A DNA stretch of 64,000 nucleotides, from contig NZ_CP143867.1 in assembly GCF_036416795.1 (NCBI RefSeq), positions 4,208,001-4,272,000 of the forward strand, in the 5' to 3' direction. The number at the start of each line of letters is the position of its first letter. The first letter of the stretch is position 1. The notes beneath the pieces are model-generated. The model ran no database searches, was not told the origin of the DNA, and saw only the letters and a list, made by a program, of their open reading frames with translations. Origin of the DNA: Bacteroides sp. MSB163. Lineage in GTDB: Bacteria; Bacteroidota; Bacteroidia; Bacteroidales; Bacteroidaceae. Position numbers and translations under genes: made by a program. Positions 16,246-23,552 of this stretch are shown here, one piece after another.

Positions 16246-17208
16246 ATGAAAGAAGTAACGTTCATTCGTCGGAATATCGAAAAATGGAAAGAAGCCGAGA
16301 AGGTGGTGGAGCAGGCTACAAGCTTGTCTCCCGACAGGCTTGCCGACACATATACGGACCTTACTGCCGATCTGGCGTTTGCACAAACGCATTTTCCAAC
16401 TTCCCGCATTACCATTTATCTGAACAATCTCGCCTCGGCGCTGCATAATAAAATTTATCGGAACAAACGTGAGAAGTGGTCGCGAGTCATCACTTTCTGG
16501 ACGCAGGAAATACCGCAGACCATGCACGATGCGCATCGTGAACTGCTTGTTTCATTCCTTATTTTCATTGTCAGCGTAGCGGTCGGAGTGATTTCTACTG
16601 TGGGTGATCCCGATTTTGTCCGTCTGATTCTGGGAAATAACTATGTGGATATGACATTGGATAATATATCCAACGGAGAACCTATGGCAGTGTATAACGG
16701 CTCTTCGGAAGTTCCTATGTTCTTGGGAATCACATTGAACAATATCATGGTTTCCTTCAATTGCTTTGCTATGGGAATCTTAACCAGCTTCGGTACAGGA
16801 TATATGCTTTTTGCCAATGGAATCATGTTGGGGTCTTTCCAGACTTTCTTTTTCCAGCATGGTCTGCTTGGAGAGTCCATGCTTGCCGTATGGTTACACG
16901 GGACACTTGAAATCTGGGCTATCATTGTGGCCGGTGCTGCCGGACTCGCTTTGGGAAACGGATGGCTGTTCCCCGGAACCTATTCAAGGCTTGAATCTTT
17001 CCGTAGGGGAGCCAAACGAGGGGTGAAGATTGTGATAGGTACCATCCCCGTATTTATCATGGCAGGATTTATTGAAGGTTTTATCACCCGCCACACCGAA
17101 TTGCCGGATGCGTTGAGGCTTGGGCTGATTATTACTTCTCTGGCATTTATTTTATTCTACTATATTTATTTACCTAATAGAAAACGACATGGAAACAGAG
17201 AAACCTAA
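16246..17208 (+). CDS. Stage II sporulation protein M (SpoIIM/DUF95) family membrane protein (320 aa)
   Basis: N-terminal cytoplasmic helical part (1-105) followed by about six membrane segments. Family features: LVSFLIFIVSVAVGVISTV, NNIMVSFNCFAMGILTSFGT, LHGTLEIWAIIVAGAAGLAL. Despite the name, the family is common in non-sporulating Bacteroidota beside RDD, DUF4129, MoxR and DUF58 genes, as here. I chose the ATG at 16246; an upstream in-frame ATG would read back across the promoter. Its end overlaps the next gene by 20 bases. Confidence 0.88.
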   Translation: MKEVTFIRRNIEKWKEAEKVVEQATSLSPDRLADTYTDLTADLAFAQTHFPTSRITIYLNNLASALHNKIYRNKREKWSRVITFWTQEIPQTMHDAHRELLVSFLIFIVSVAVGVISTVGDPDFVRLILGNNYVDMTLDNISNGEPMAVYNGSSEVPMFLGITLNNIMVSFNCFAMGILTSFGTGYMLFANGIMLGSFQTFFFQHGLLGESMLAVWLHGTLEIWAIIVAGAAGLALGNGWLFPGTYSRLESFRRGAKRGVKIVIGTIPVFIMAGFIEGFITRHTELPDALRLGLIITSLAFILFYYIYLPNRKRHGNRET

Positions 17209-18136
17209 AATTGCGTTGTACGTAAAACGTTCTTTCGGTGAGAAGTTTAATGCATCTTTCGATTTTATAAAAGAGAATTGGAAGTTGATGCTGAAGTATG
17301 CAACCTATTTGCTTTTACCGCTTTGTCTTGTCCAGGCATTAAGTCTGAATGGATTGATGACTTATACGATAGGCATGTCCGGCTTATTGGAGGCTGGATC
17401 TATGTTTCCTGACTCTGCTATATTGTCATTCTTTTCTTACTACGGTCTGTATATGCTTCTGTTGATAATAGGCATTGTTTTGCTGACTGCATTGGTTTAT
17501 GCAATGATCCGGACCTATAATGAGCGGGAGGAACGCTTGCGAGGCGTCACGTTGGGGATGCTGCGGCCTATGTTGCTCCATAATGTGAAGAGGATGTTTA
17601 TATTGGTTTTCTTCGGATTAGTTCTGACGATGTTGGCCAGTCTGATTATTGGTGTCATAGCTGCTTTATTCCCTGTTACCTTGTTCCCGATTGTTATAAT
17701 TCTGCTAATCCCGTTTATGATAGCCGTAGCTGTGCCGTTTAGCCTTTGGGCACCTATTTACCTGCTTGAAGACATCACTGTCATGGGGGCTTTGAAGAAG
17801 ACTTTCCGCTTAGGATTTACCACTTGGGGAGGTATCTTTATGATATCTCTTGTCATGGGAATCATTGCTGGTATCTTACAGGGAGTGACGCTGATACCCT
17901 GGTATATAGGAACAGTGGTGAAGTACATCTTTGCTACAAGTGGCGGGGGAACCGAAGCAACCGTATCCGTAGGATATAGTTTCTTGCTTTATCTGTTGGC
18001 TATTGTACAGGTGTTTGGTGCTTACCTTGCCATGATTTTCTCATTTGTGGGATTGGCTTATCAGTATGGTCATGCCTCGGAAAAGGTGGATAGCATCATG
18101 GTAGAAAGTGATATTGATAATTTCGATAAACTCTAA
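17189..18136 (+). CDS. Polytopic membrane protein of the MoxR/DUF58 cluster (315 aa)
   Basis: About six hydrophobic segments (for example LMLKYATYLLLPLCLVQALS, YMLLLIIGIVLLTALVYAMI, a double segment around 140-185, and two near the C-terminus). No catalytic motif is seen; it resembles DUF4013-like integral membrane proteins, but I do not assign a family. It overlaps the SpoIIM gene by 20 bases and is followed 7 bases later by the DUF4129 gene, so it belongs to the same operon. Confidence 0.8.
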   Translation: METEKPKIALYVKRSFGEKFNASFDFIKENWKLMLKYATYLLLPLCLVQALSLNGLMTYTIGMSGLLEAGSMFPDSAILSFFSYYGLYMLLLIIGIVLLTALVYAMIRTYNEREERLRGVTLGMLRPMLLHNVKRMFILVFFGLVLTMLASLIIGVIAALFPVTLFPIVIILLIPFMIAVAVPFSLWAPIYLLEDITVMGALKKTFRLGFTTWGGIFMISLVMGIIAGILQGVTLIPWYIGTVVKYIFATSGGGTEATVSVGYSFLLYLLAIVQVFGAYLAMIFSFVGLAYQYGHASEKVDSIMVESDIDNFDKL

Positions 18137-18143
18137 AATGTAA

Positions 18144-18758
18144 ATGATAACTTCTCCGGCTGATACATTGGTTTGTGACACCGCGCAGGTTGCCGTATGG
18201 CATTCTGATGTGGCGTATGACTACAACCGTGAGTTGATCGCTCCTGAAATTAATTTATTCGAGTGGTTCAACAGATGGTTCGGAGAAGTTATGCGAAAAA
18301 TATTCGGTAGCAACTTTGCGGAAGAATATTCGGAACTTATTCTGATAGGTATCGCTATTCTTATCCTTATTCTGATAGGTTGGTTTGTTTACAAAAAGCA
18401 TCCGGAATTATTCACGTATTCCCGTAAGAATGCCTTGCCTTATACGGTGGAAGAAGATACCATTTATGGAGTGGATTTTGCGAAAGGAATTACTGATGCC
18501 CTTTCTCGTCTTGATTATAGAGAAGCAGTCCGGTTGTTGTACTTGCAGACGCTAAAGCAACTCAGTGACGAAGGACGTATAGACTGGCAACTTTACAAAA
18601 CACCCACACAGTACATCAATGAAGTGCGGTTGCCCGCTTTCCGGCAGTTGACCCATCACTTTCTGCGGGTGCGTTATGGAAATTTTGAAGCGACCGAAGC
18701 GTTGTTTCACACCATGTATTCCTTGCAGGAAGATGTGAAGAAAGGAGGGGCTGTATGA
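18144..18758 (+). CDS. DUF4129 domain-containing membrane protein (204 aa)
   Basis: One transmembrane helix (LILIGIAILILILIGWFVYK, about 68-87) followed by a cytoplasmic DUF4129 domain: IYGVDFAKGITDALSRLDYR, then EAVRLLYLQTLKQLSDEG and an Arg-rich C-terminal helix. DUF4129 is a constant partner of MoxR-DUF58 operons. Its stop overlaps the next start in an ATGA arrangement. An alternative ATG at 18138 is possible. Confidence 0.88.
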   Translation: MITSPADTLVCDTAQVAVWHSDVAYDYNRELIAPEINLFEWFNRWFGEVMRKIFGSNFAEEYSELILIGIAILILILIGWFVYKKHPELFTYSRKNALPYTVEEDTIYGVDFAKGITDALSRLDYREAVRLLYLQTLKQLSDEGRIDWQLYKTPTQYINEVRLPAFRQLTHHFLRVRYGNFEATEALFHTMYSLQEDVKKGGAV

Positions 18759-20026
18759 AAGGAAGTCGTTGGTTCATTGTCGGAATTATCATCTTTCTGC
18801 TGTTGATGTTTGCAATAGAATGTCGCTTGCCGAAGAAATTCGTATGGAATCCTACTTTCAGCCATTACGATAAGCAGCCTTTCGGGTGTGCTGTTTTTGA
18901 CAGCTTGTTGTCCGCTTCGCTGCCGACGGGGTATTCATTGTCCAGGGAAACCTTTTACCAGATGGAACAGAAAGATACCGTGTCTTGTCGGGGAATATTG
19001 GCTATTGCCAATAACCGGATGCCATCGGATGTGGATGTAGACGCTTTACTGAAAATGGCGGAACGGGGCAGTAAGATCATGTTGGTAAGTACCTGGTTTA
19101 GCAATAAACTGGAAGATACCTTGAAGTTCAGAAACAGTTATTCCTATTTTAGCCCGATAGCTTTGAAGAAGTATGCTACTTCGCTGCTAATGAGGGATAG
19201 TCTGTGCTGGATAGGGGATTCTACGGTTTATCCCCGGCAGAATTTCTATTTCTATCCCCAACTGTGTTCATCTTACTTTCTCACAGATTCGCTTCCGGCG
19301 AAGGTGTTGGCAGTAAAGGATATTTCAGTAGATGAGTTCAGATATGAAGTTGAGGTGGATTCTGCTTTTTCAGATACTGTTATCCATGTTCCGGTTGCCA
19401 TGTCGTATCAGTGGGGGAAAGGGGAGGTTATTCTGGCTTCCACACCTTTGCTCTTTACCAATTATGGTGTACTGGACGGAAAGAACGCCACTTATCTGTT
19501 CCGCCTGTTATCGCAAATGGGAAAACTTCCCATAGTCCGTACCGAAGCTTATATGGAGCAAACAGCACAAGTGCAGATGTCTCCTTTTCGCTATTTCCTC
19601 TCGCAGAGGCCACTTCGTTGGGCTTTGTATCTGACGATGCTTGCAATACTACTCTTCATGTTGTTTACTGCGCGAAGAAGACAACGTGCGATACCGGTTA
19701 TCTATCGACCTGAAAATAAATCATTGGAATTTACGGAACTGATAGGCACTCTCTATTTTCAGAAGAAAGACCATGCCGACCTAGTTCGTAAAAAGTATAT
19801 GTATTTTGCAGAAGAGTTGAGAAGAGAAATCCAGGTGGATGTGGAAGACGTGGCGGATGATGAACGCTCTTTCGATAGGATTGCTCAGAAGACCGGTATG
19901 AGTGCGGAAGAAATCGGTAAGTTTATCCGAACGGTCAGACCGGTGATTTATGGAGGGCAAACGATAACTGCGGAACAAATGAAGCAGTTTATTGATAAAA
20001 TGAATGAAATAATCGATCATATATAA
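18755..20026 (+). CDS. DUF4350 domain-containing membrane protein (423 aa)
   Basis: N-terminal membrane anchor (WFIVGIIIFLLLMFAIE), an extracytoplasmic DUF4350 domain (about 25-280; family features KQPFGCAVFDSLL, GILAIANNRMPSDVDVDALL, GSKIMLVSTWFSNKLEDT, YQWGKGEVILASTPLLFTNY), a second helix (LRWALYLTMLAILLFMLFTA, about 287-306) and a cytoplasmic C-terminal helical domain. It resembles a GATase-like fold but shows no catalytic Cys. Translationally coupled to DUF4129. Confidence 0.88.
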   Translation: MKGSRWFIVGIIIFLLLMFAIECRLPKKFVWNPTFSHYDKQPFGCAVFDSLLSASLPTGYSLSRETFYQMEQKDTVSCRGILAIANNRMPSDVDVDALLKMAERGSKIMLVSTWFSNKLEDTLKFRNSYSYFSPIALKKYATSLLMRDSLCWIGDSTVYPRQNFYFYPQLCSSYFLTDSLPAKVLAVKDISVDEFRYEVEVDSAFSDTVIHVPVAMSYQWGKGEVILASTPLLFTNYGVLDGKNATYLFRLLSQMGKLPIVRTEAYMEQTAQVQMSPFRYFLSQRPLRWALYLTMLAILLFMLFTARRRQRAIPVIYRPENKSLEFTELIGTLYFQKKDHADLVRKKYMYFAEELRREIQVDVEDVADDERSFDRIAQKTGMSAEEIGKFIRTVRPVIYGGQTITAEQMKQFIDKMNEIIDHI

Positions 20027-20037
20027 AGAAGAAGTTT

Positions 20038-21012
20038 ATGGAAGAGAATACAGAAAAACGGGTGGATCTAACTCTCTTTTCCGAGAAGATACAAGAGTTG
20101 AAAGACCGGATTGCTTCCGTTATTGTAGGGCAGGAACAGATGGTGGACTTGGTGCTGACCGCTGTGTTGGCAAATGGGCATGTGTTGATAGAAGGAGTGC
20201 CGGGAGTGGCGAAAACATTGTTGGCACGCCTGGTTGCCCGTCTGGTCGACGCAGATTTCAGCCGCATCCAGTTTACTCCGGATTTGATGCCGAGTGATGT
20301 GCTGGGTACAACGGTATTCAACATGAAAACCAATGATTTTGATTTCCATCGAGGTCCGATCTTTGCCGATATTGTACTGGTAGATGAAATAAATCGTGCT
20401 CCTGCCAAAACACAGGCTGCCTTGTTCGAGGTTATGGAAGAGCGTCAGGTCAGCATTGACGGAGCGACCTATCCGATGGGAGAACTTTATACGATTCTGG
20501 CTACACAGAATCCGGTGGAGCAGGAGGGGACTTATAAATTGCCCGAAGCGCAACTTGATCGTTTTCTGATGAAGCTGACGATGGATTATCCCTCATTGGA
20601 TGAAGAAGTGGATATTCTGGAGCGTCACCATACGAATGCTGCGTTTGTGAAGCTGGAGGATGTCACTCCGGCTATTACTAAAGAGGAGCTTTTATCGCTT
20701 CGTAAGCTGATGAAGCAGGTGTTTATAGACCGTACATTGCTTCAGTACATCGCCTTGATTGTACAGCAGACGCGTACAAGTAAAGCTGTATATCTGGGGG
20801 CTTCTCCGCGTGCATCCGTGGCCATGTTGCAGACTTCGAAGGCTTATGCACTTTTGCAGGGACGTGATTTTGTGACACCGGAGGATATCAAGTTTGTGGC
20901 TCCATACGTACTTCAGCATCGTCTTATCCTGACGGCGGAAGCTGAAATGGAGGGCTATTCACCAGTGAAAGTAACGCAACGCCTGATTGATAAGGTAGAA
21001 GTTCCGAAATGA
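20038..21012 (+). CDS. MoxR-family AAA+ ATPase (324 aa)
   Basis: Canonical MoxR: Walker A GVPGVAKT at 53-60, Walker B IVLVDEINR with Asp116/Glu117, sensor 1 ILATQNPVEQEGTY, and LPEAQLDRFLMKL. It should power a DUF58/DUF4129/DUF4350 membrane-associated complex. Its stop and the DUF58 start overlap (ATGA at 21009-21012). It differs from the MoxR at 3659-4738, which has an aberrant Walker B and other partners. Confidence 0.93.
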   Translation: MEENTEKRVDLTLFSEKIQELKDRIASVIVGQEQMVDLVLTAVLANGHVLIEGVPGVAKTLLARLVARLVDADFSRIQFTPDLMPSDVLGTTVFNMKTNDFDFHRGPIFADIVLVDEINRAPAKTQAALFEVMEERQVSIDGATYPMGELYTILATQNPVEQEGTYKLPEAQLDRFLMKLTMDYPSLDEEVDILERHHTNAAFVKLEDVTPAITKEELLSLRKLMKQVFIDRTLLQYIALIVQQTRTSKAVYLGASPRASVAMLQTSKAYALLQGRDFVTPEDIKFVAPYVLQHRLILTAEAEMEGYSPVKVTQRLIDKVEVPK

Positions 21013-22316
21013 TTCTGACCCGTCGGTTTTATATGGTTTTCATCCTGATTATCCTGTTGATGGGTAGTGGGTATGCTTTTGCTCCGTTGTTTACCATCGG
21101 GCAGGGGCTGCTTTTTGTCCTCTTGCTGTCGGTGCTGGCAGACGGATATATGCTTTACCGGATTCGTGGGATTCGGGCATTCCGTCAATGTTCCGCTCGT
21201 TTTTCCAATGGGGACGAAAATGCGGTGAATCTTCGGGTGGAAAGCAGCTATCCGTATCCTGTCTTTGCGGAGGTTATCGATGAAGTACCTTTCATTTTTC
21301 AGCAGAGAAATATTAGTTTCCTGGTACAGCTTCAAGCGAATGAAGGAAAACAAATCTGCTATCATTTACGTCCGACAAGCCGGGGAATTTATGGTTTCGG
21401 ACAGATTCGCGTATTCGTAACCGGTCGGATAGGTTTGCTCTCCCGGCGTTATACATGCGGTGAGGAGCAGGATATTAAAGTGTATCCCTCTTATCTGATG
21501 CTGCATCGCTATGAATTGCTGGCAATGAGTGATAATCTGACGGAGCTGGGAATCAAGCGCATTCGTCGTGTAGGGCATCATACAGAGTTCGAACAGATAA
21601 AAGAGTACGTCAAGGGGGATGACTACCGTACAATCAACTGGAAAGCCAGTGCCCGCCGGCATGAACTTATGGTGAATGTATATCAGGATGAACGTTCACA
21701 ACAGATTTACAGTGTGATAGACAAGGGAAGGGTTATGCAGCAGGCATTTCGTGGAATGACCTTACTGGATTATGCAATCAATGCTTCCTTAGTTCTTTCG
21801 TACGTTGCCATGCGGAAAGAGGACAAGGCAGGGGTTGTGACTTTCAATGAACATTTCGATTCGTTTGTTCCGGCCTCAAAGGCTCCCGGTCAGATGCAAA
21901 CTCTGCTTGAGAATCTCTATAGCCAGCAGACTACCTTTGGTGAGACGGACTTTTCCTCTCTCTGCGTGCATTTCAATAAACATGTCAGCAAACGCAGTTT
22001 CCTGGTTTTATATACCAACTTCTCCAGTATGGGAAGTATGAATCGCCAATTGGCTTATTTGCAGCAACTGAATCGTCAGCATCGCTTGCTTGTTGTTTTC
22101 TTTGAAGATGCTGATATGAAAACGTATATTGCCGCTCCTGCGAAGGATACGGAGGGATATTACCGCCATGTCATTGCGGAGAAGTTTGCTTTTGAGAAGC
22201 GTCTGATTGTATCTACACTGAAACAGAATGGTATCTATTCTTTATTGACTACACCTGAAAATCTCTCGATTGATGTGATAAACAAGTATCTGGAGATGAA
22301 ATCAAGACAATTATGA
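21009..22316 (+). CDS. DUF58 domain-containing protein (435 aa)
   Basis: Two N-terminal membrane segments (FYMVFILIILLMGSGYAFAP; LLFVLLLSVLADGYMLYRI), a beta-rich extracytoplasmic or peripheral region, then the DUF58 core with the signature YVKGDDYRTINWKASARRHE and a VWA-like fold behind it (VIDKGRVMQ, AGVVTFNEHFDSFVP). DUF58 proteins are the usual VWA-like partners of MoxR ATPases. Its stop overlaps the start of the zinc-ribbon AraC gene (ATGA at 22313-22316), coupling that gene to the operon. Confidence 0.92.
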   Translation: MILTRRFYMVFILIILLMGSGYAFAPLFTIGQGLLFVLLLSVLADGYMLYRIRGIRAFRQCSARFSNGDENAVNLRVESSYPYPVFAEVIDEVPFIFQQRNISFLVQLQANEGKQICYHLRPTSRGIYGFGQIRVFVTGRIGLLSRRYTCGEEQDIKVYPSYLMLHRYELLAMSDNLTELGIKRIRRVGHHTEFEQIKEYVKGDDYRTINWKASARRHELMVNVYQDERSQQIYSVIDKGRVMQQAFRGMTLLDYAINASLVLSYVAMRKEDKAGVVTFNEHFDSFVPASKAPGQMQTLLENLYSQQTTFGETDFSSLCVHFNKHVSKRSFLVLYTNFSSMGSMNRQLAYLQQLNRQHRLLVVFFEDADMKTYIAAPAKDTEGYYRHVIAEKFAFEKRLIVSTLKQNGIYSLLTTPENLSIDVINKYLEMKSRQL

Positions 22317-23074
22317 ATCAAACAGTGGACAAACAGTACTGCCAAAGTTGTGGGATGCCCCTCCGTTTCGATGTGGAAGAGTATTTAGGTACCAATGCTG
22401 ATCACTCCTGCAGTGGCGAGTATTGTTACTATTGTCTGAAAGATGGGAACTATACGGTGGATATCTCCTTGAATGAAATGGTGGATATCTGGGTGAAATA
22501 CACAGATAAGTACAATTGGTATTCAGGAACCGACTATACTCCACAAGAATTAAGAACCTTGTTGAACAAGCGTCTTCCCACCCTGAAACGCTGGCAACAG
22601 AAAGAGATGACGCAACATATTCATTATGAAGCTGTCAATGGGGTTCGGACTTTTATTGATCAAAATCTCTTTCATGAGCTTGATCCCGAACAGTTGGCTG
22701 AAATGGTTCACCTTTCATTCTTCCATTTCCGAAAGGTTTTCAGGAATGTTACCGGTGAGAATATCGGTACATATATCCAACGTTTACGGCTGGAATATAT
22801 TGCCCATCTGCTTATCGCTACCGGACAGAGTATTGAAGAGATAGGTATGCAGACTAATTATCAGACAAAGTTTAGTCTGGCAAAGGCTTTTAAGAAGCAT
22901 TTCGGCATTTCAATGTCAGCTTATCGCGAAAAGTATAAATCTGTCAATGCGAAACAAGAACCGGATAATATGCCCGAGGCTAAAATTAAACGTATCAATA
23001 CTTTGAAAGCCGTTTGCATAGAAGTAGGTGATACTTTTCGTGATAAATCATCAGAAACGTCCGTTGACGTTTGA
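22313..23074 (+). CDS. Zinc-ribbon/AraC fusion regulator with truncated GyrI-like domain (253 aa)
   Basis: Domains in order: an N-terminal putative zinc ribbon (CQSCGMPL at Cys10/Cys13 and CYYC at Cys38/Cys41), an AraC double helix-turn-helix (about 100-215: LAEMVHLSFFHFRKVFRN; IEEIGMQTNYQTKFSLAKAF; KKHFGISMSAYREKY), and the first strand of a GyrI-like effector-binding domain (KRINTLKAVCIEVGD). The last domain then breaks off: the frame ends after SSETSVDV, while its true C-terminal end is still readable just downstream in another frame (23065-23150). DNA binding may survive; effector sensing should be lost. Confidence 0.8.
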   Translation: MNQTVDKQYCQSCGMPLRFDVEEYLGTNADHSCSGEYCYYCLKDGNYTVDISLNEMVDIWVKYTDKYNWYSGTDYTPQELRTLLNKRLPTLKRWQQKEMTQHIHYEAVNGVRTFIDQNLFHELDPEQLAEMVHLSFFHFRKVFRNVTGENIGTYIQRLRLEYIAHLLIATGQSIEEIGMQTNYQTKFSLAKAFKKHFGISMSAYREKYKSVNAKQEPDNMPEAKIKRINTLKAVCIEVGDTFRDKSSETSVDV

Positions 23075-23150
23075 GGTGTATCTTAATGCACCGGATGAAA
23101 CGCCGGTTGAGGGATTGATGACGGAGATTTATATTCCTATTGATAAATAA
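23065..23150 (+). pseudogene. Detached end of the GyrI-like domain of the upstream AraC regulator
   Basis: Reads LTFEVYLNAPDETPVEGLMT...IYIPIDK and stops at TAA 23148-23150, the typical C-terminus of AraC/GyrI effector-binding domains. It lies in a different frame from the 22313 gene and lacks about 100 residues that should precede it, so an internal deletion with frameshift joined the two parts. Confidence 0.75.
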
Positions 23151-23167
23151 CTAAATGATATAAGAGT

Positions 23168-23305
23168 ATGTTAGAATTGCCAGAAGTACTTTCCAAAACA
23201 TGGAAGAATCCCTGTCCGCGCTGTGGCAGTGTAATTGTCAAAGAAGCCTATCTTGGAGGATCAGTTTACTATTGTCCTGAGTGTCAGAAGATAAAAAATC
23301 TATAA
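23168..23305 (+). pseudogene. Formamidopyrimidine-DNA glycosylase (Fpg/Nei-like), middle deleted (45 codons)
   Basis: The peptide starts MLELPEV, like the MPELPEV catalytic N-terminus of Fpg/MutM, and passes directly into the C-terminal zinc finger of the same family (NPCPRCGSVIVKEAYLGGSV, then YYCPECQK). About 200 residues between the two ends are missing, yet the joint is in frame. It cannot be an active glycosylase. A free-standing zinc-ribbon peptide is the alternative, but the MxELPEV start makes an internal deletion much likelier. Confidence 0.75.
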
Positions 23306-23325
23306 TTATTTGCAGGAATAAAAAC

Positions 23326-23493
23326 ATGAGTAACTATAATATTGGTTTTGAATACGGGTTGAATCTATGGCGTCCGTTTTTGAAGAAAGGCGGTTATATT
23401 GCCGTATCAGAGGTATCATGGTTCACTGACGAACGTCCGGCTGAGATCGATGAATTCTGGATGGATGCTTATCCTGAAATAAATGCCTCCTGA
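23326..23493 (+). pseudogene. SAM-dependent methyltransferase remnant, internally deleted and 3' truncated
   Basis: Starts MSNYN, as do intact Bacteroides homologues, and jumps at once to the central part NIGFEYGLNLWRPFLKKGGY, then IAVSEVSWFTDERPAEIDEF and WMDAYPEI. The SAM-binding half and the C-terminal third are absent. The TGA stop (23491-23493) lies inside the left arm of a terminator hairpin, so the 3' end was joined directly to a terminator. Confidence 0.7.
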
Positions 23494-23522
23494 AAGTTTT
23501 TATGTGGCTTTCAGGAGGCATT
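23482..23522. terminator. Strong bidirectional hairpin terminator
   Basis: Perfect 15-bp stem, AATGCCTCCTGAAAG (23482-23496) against its reverse complement (23508-23522), with an 11-base loop. It separates the convergent methyltransferase remnant and the C10 peptidase gene. Confidence 0.8.
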
Positions 23523-23552
23523 ATTAGGCTAATAGTAATATGTCAGAGTGGT

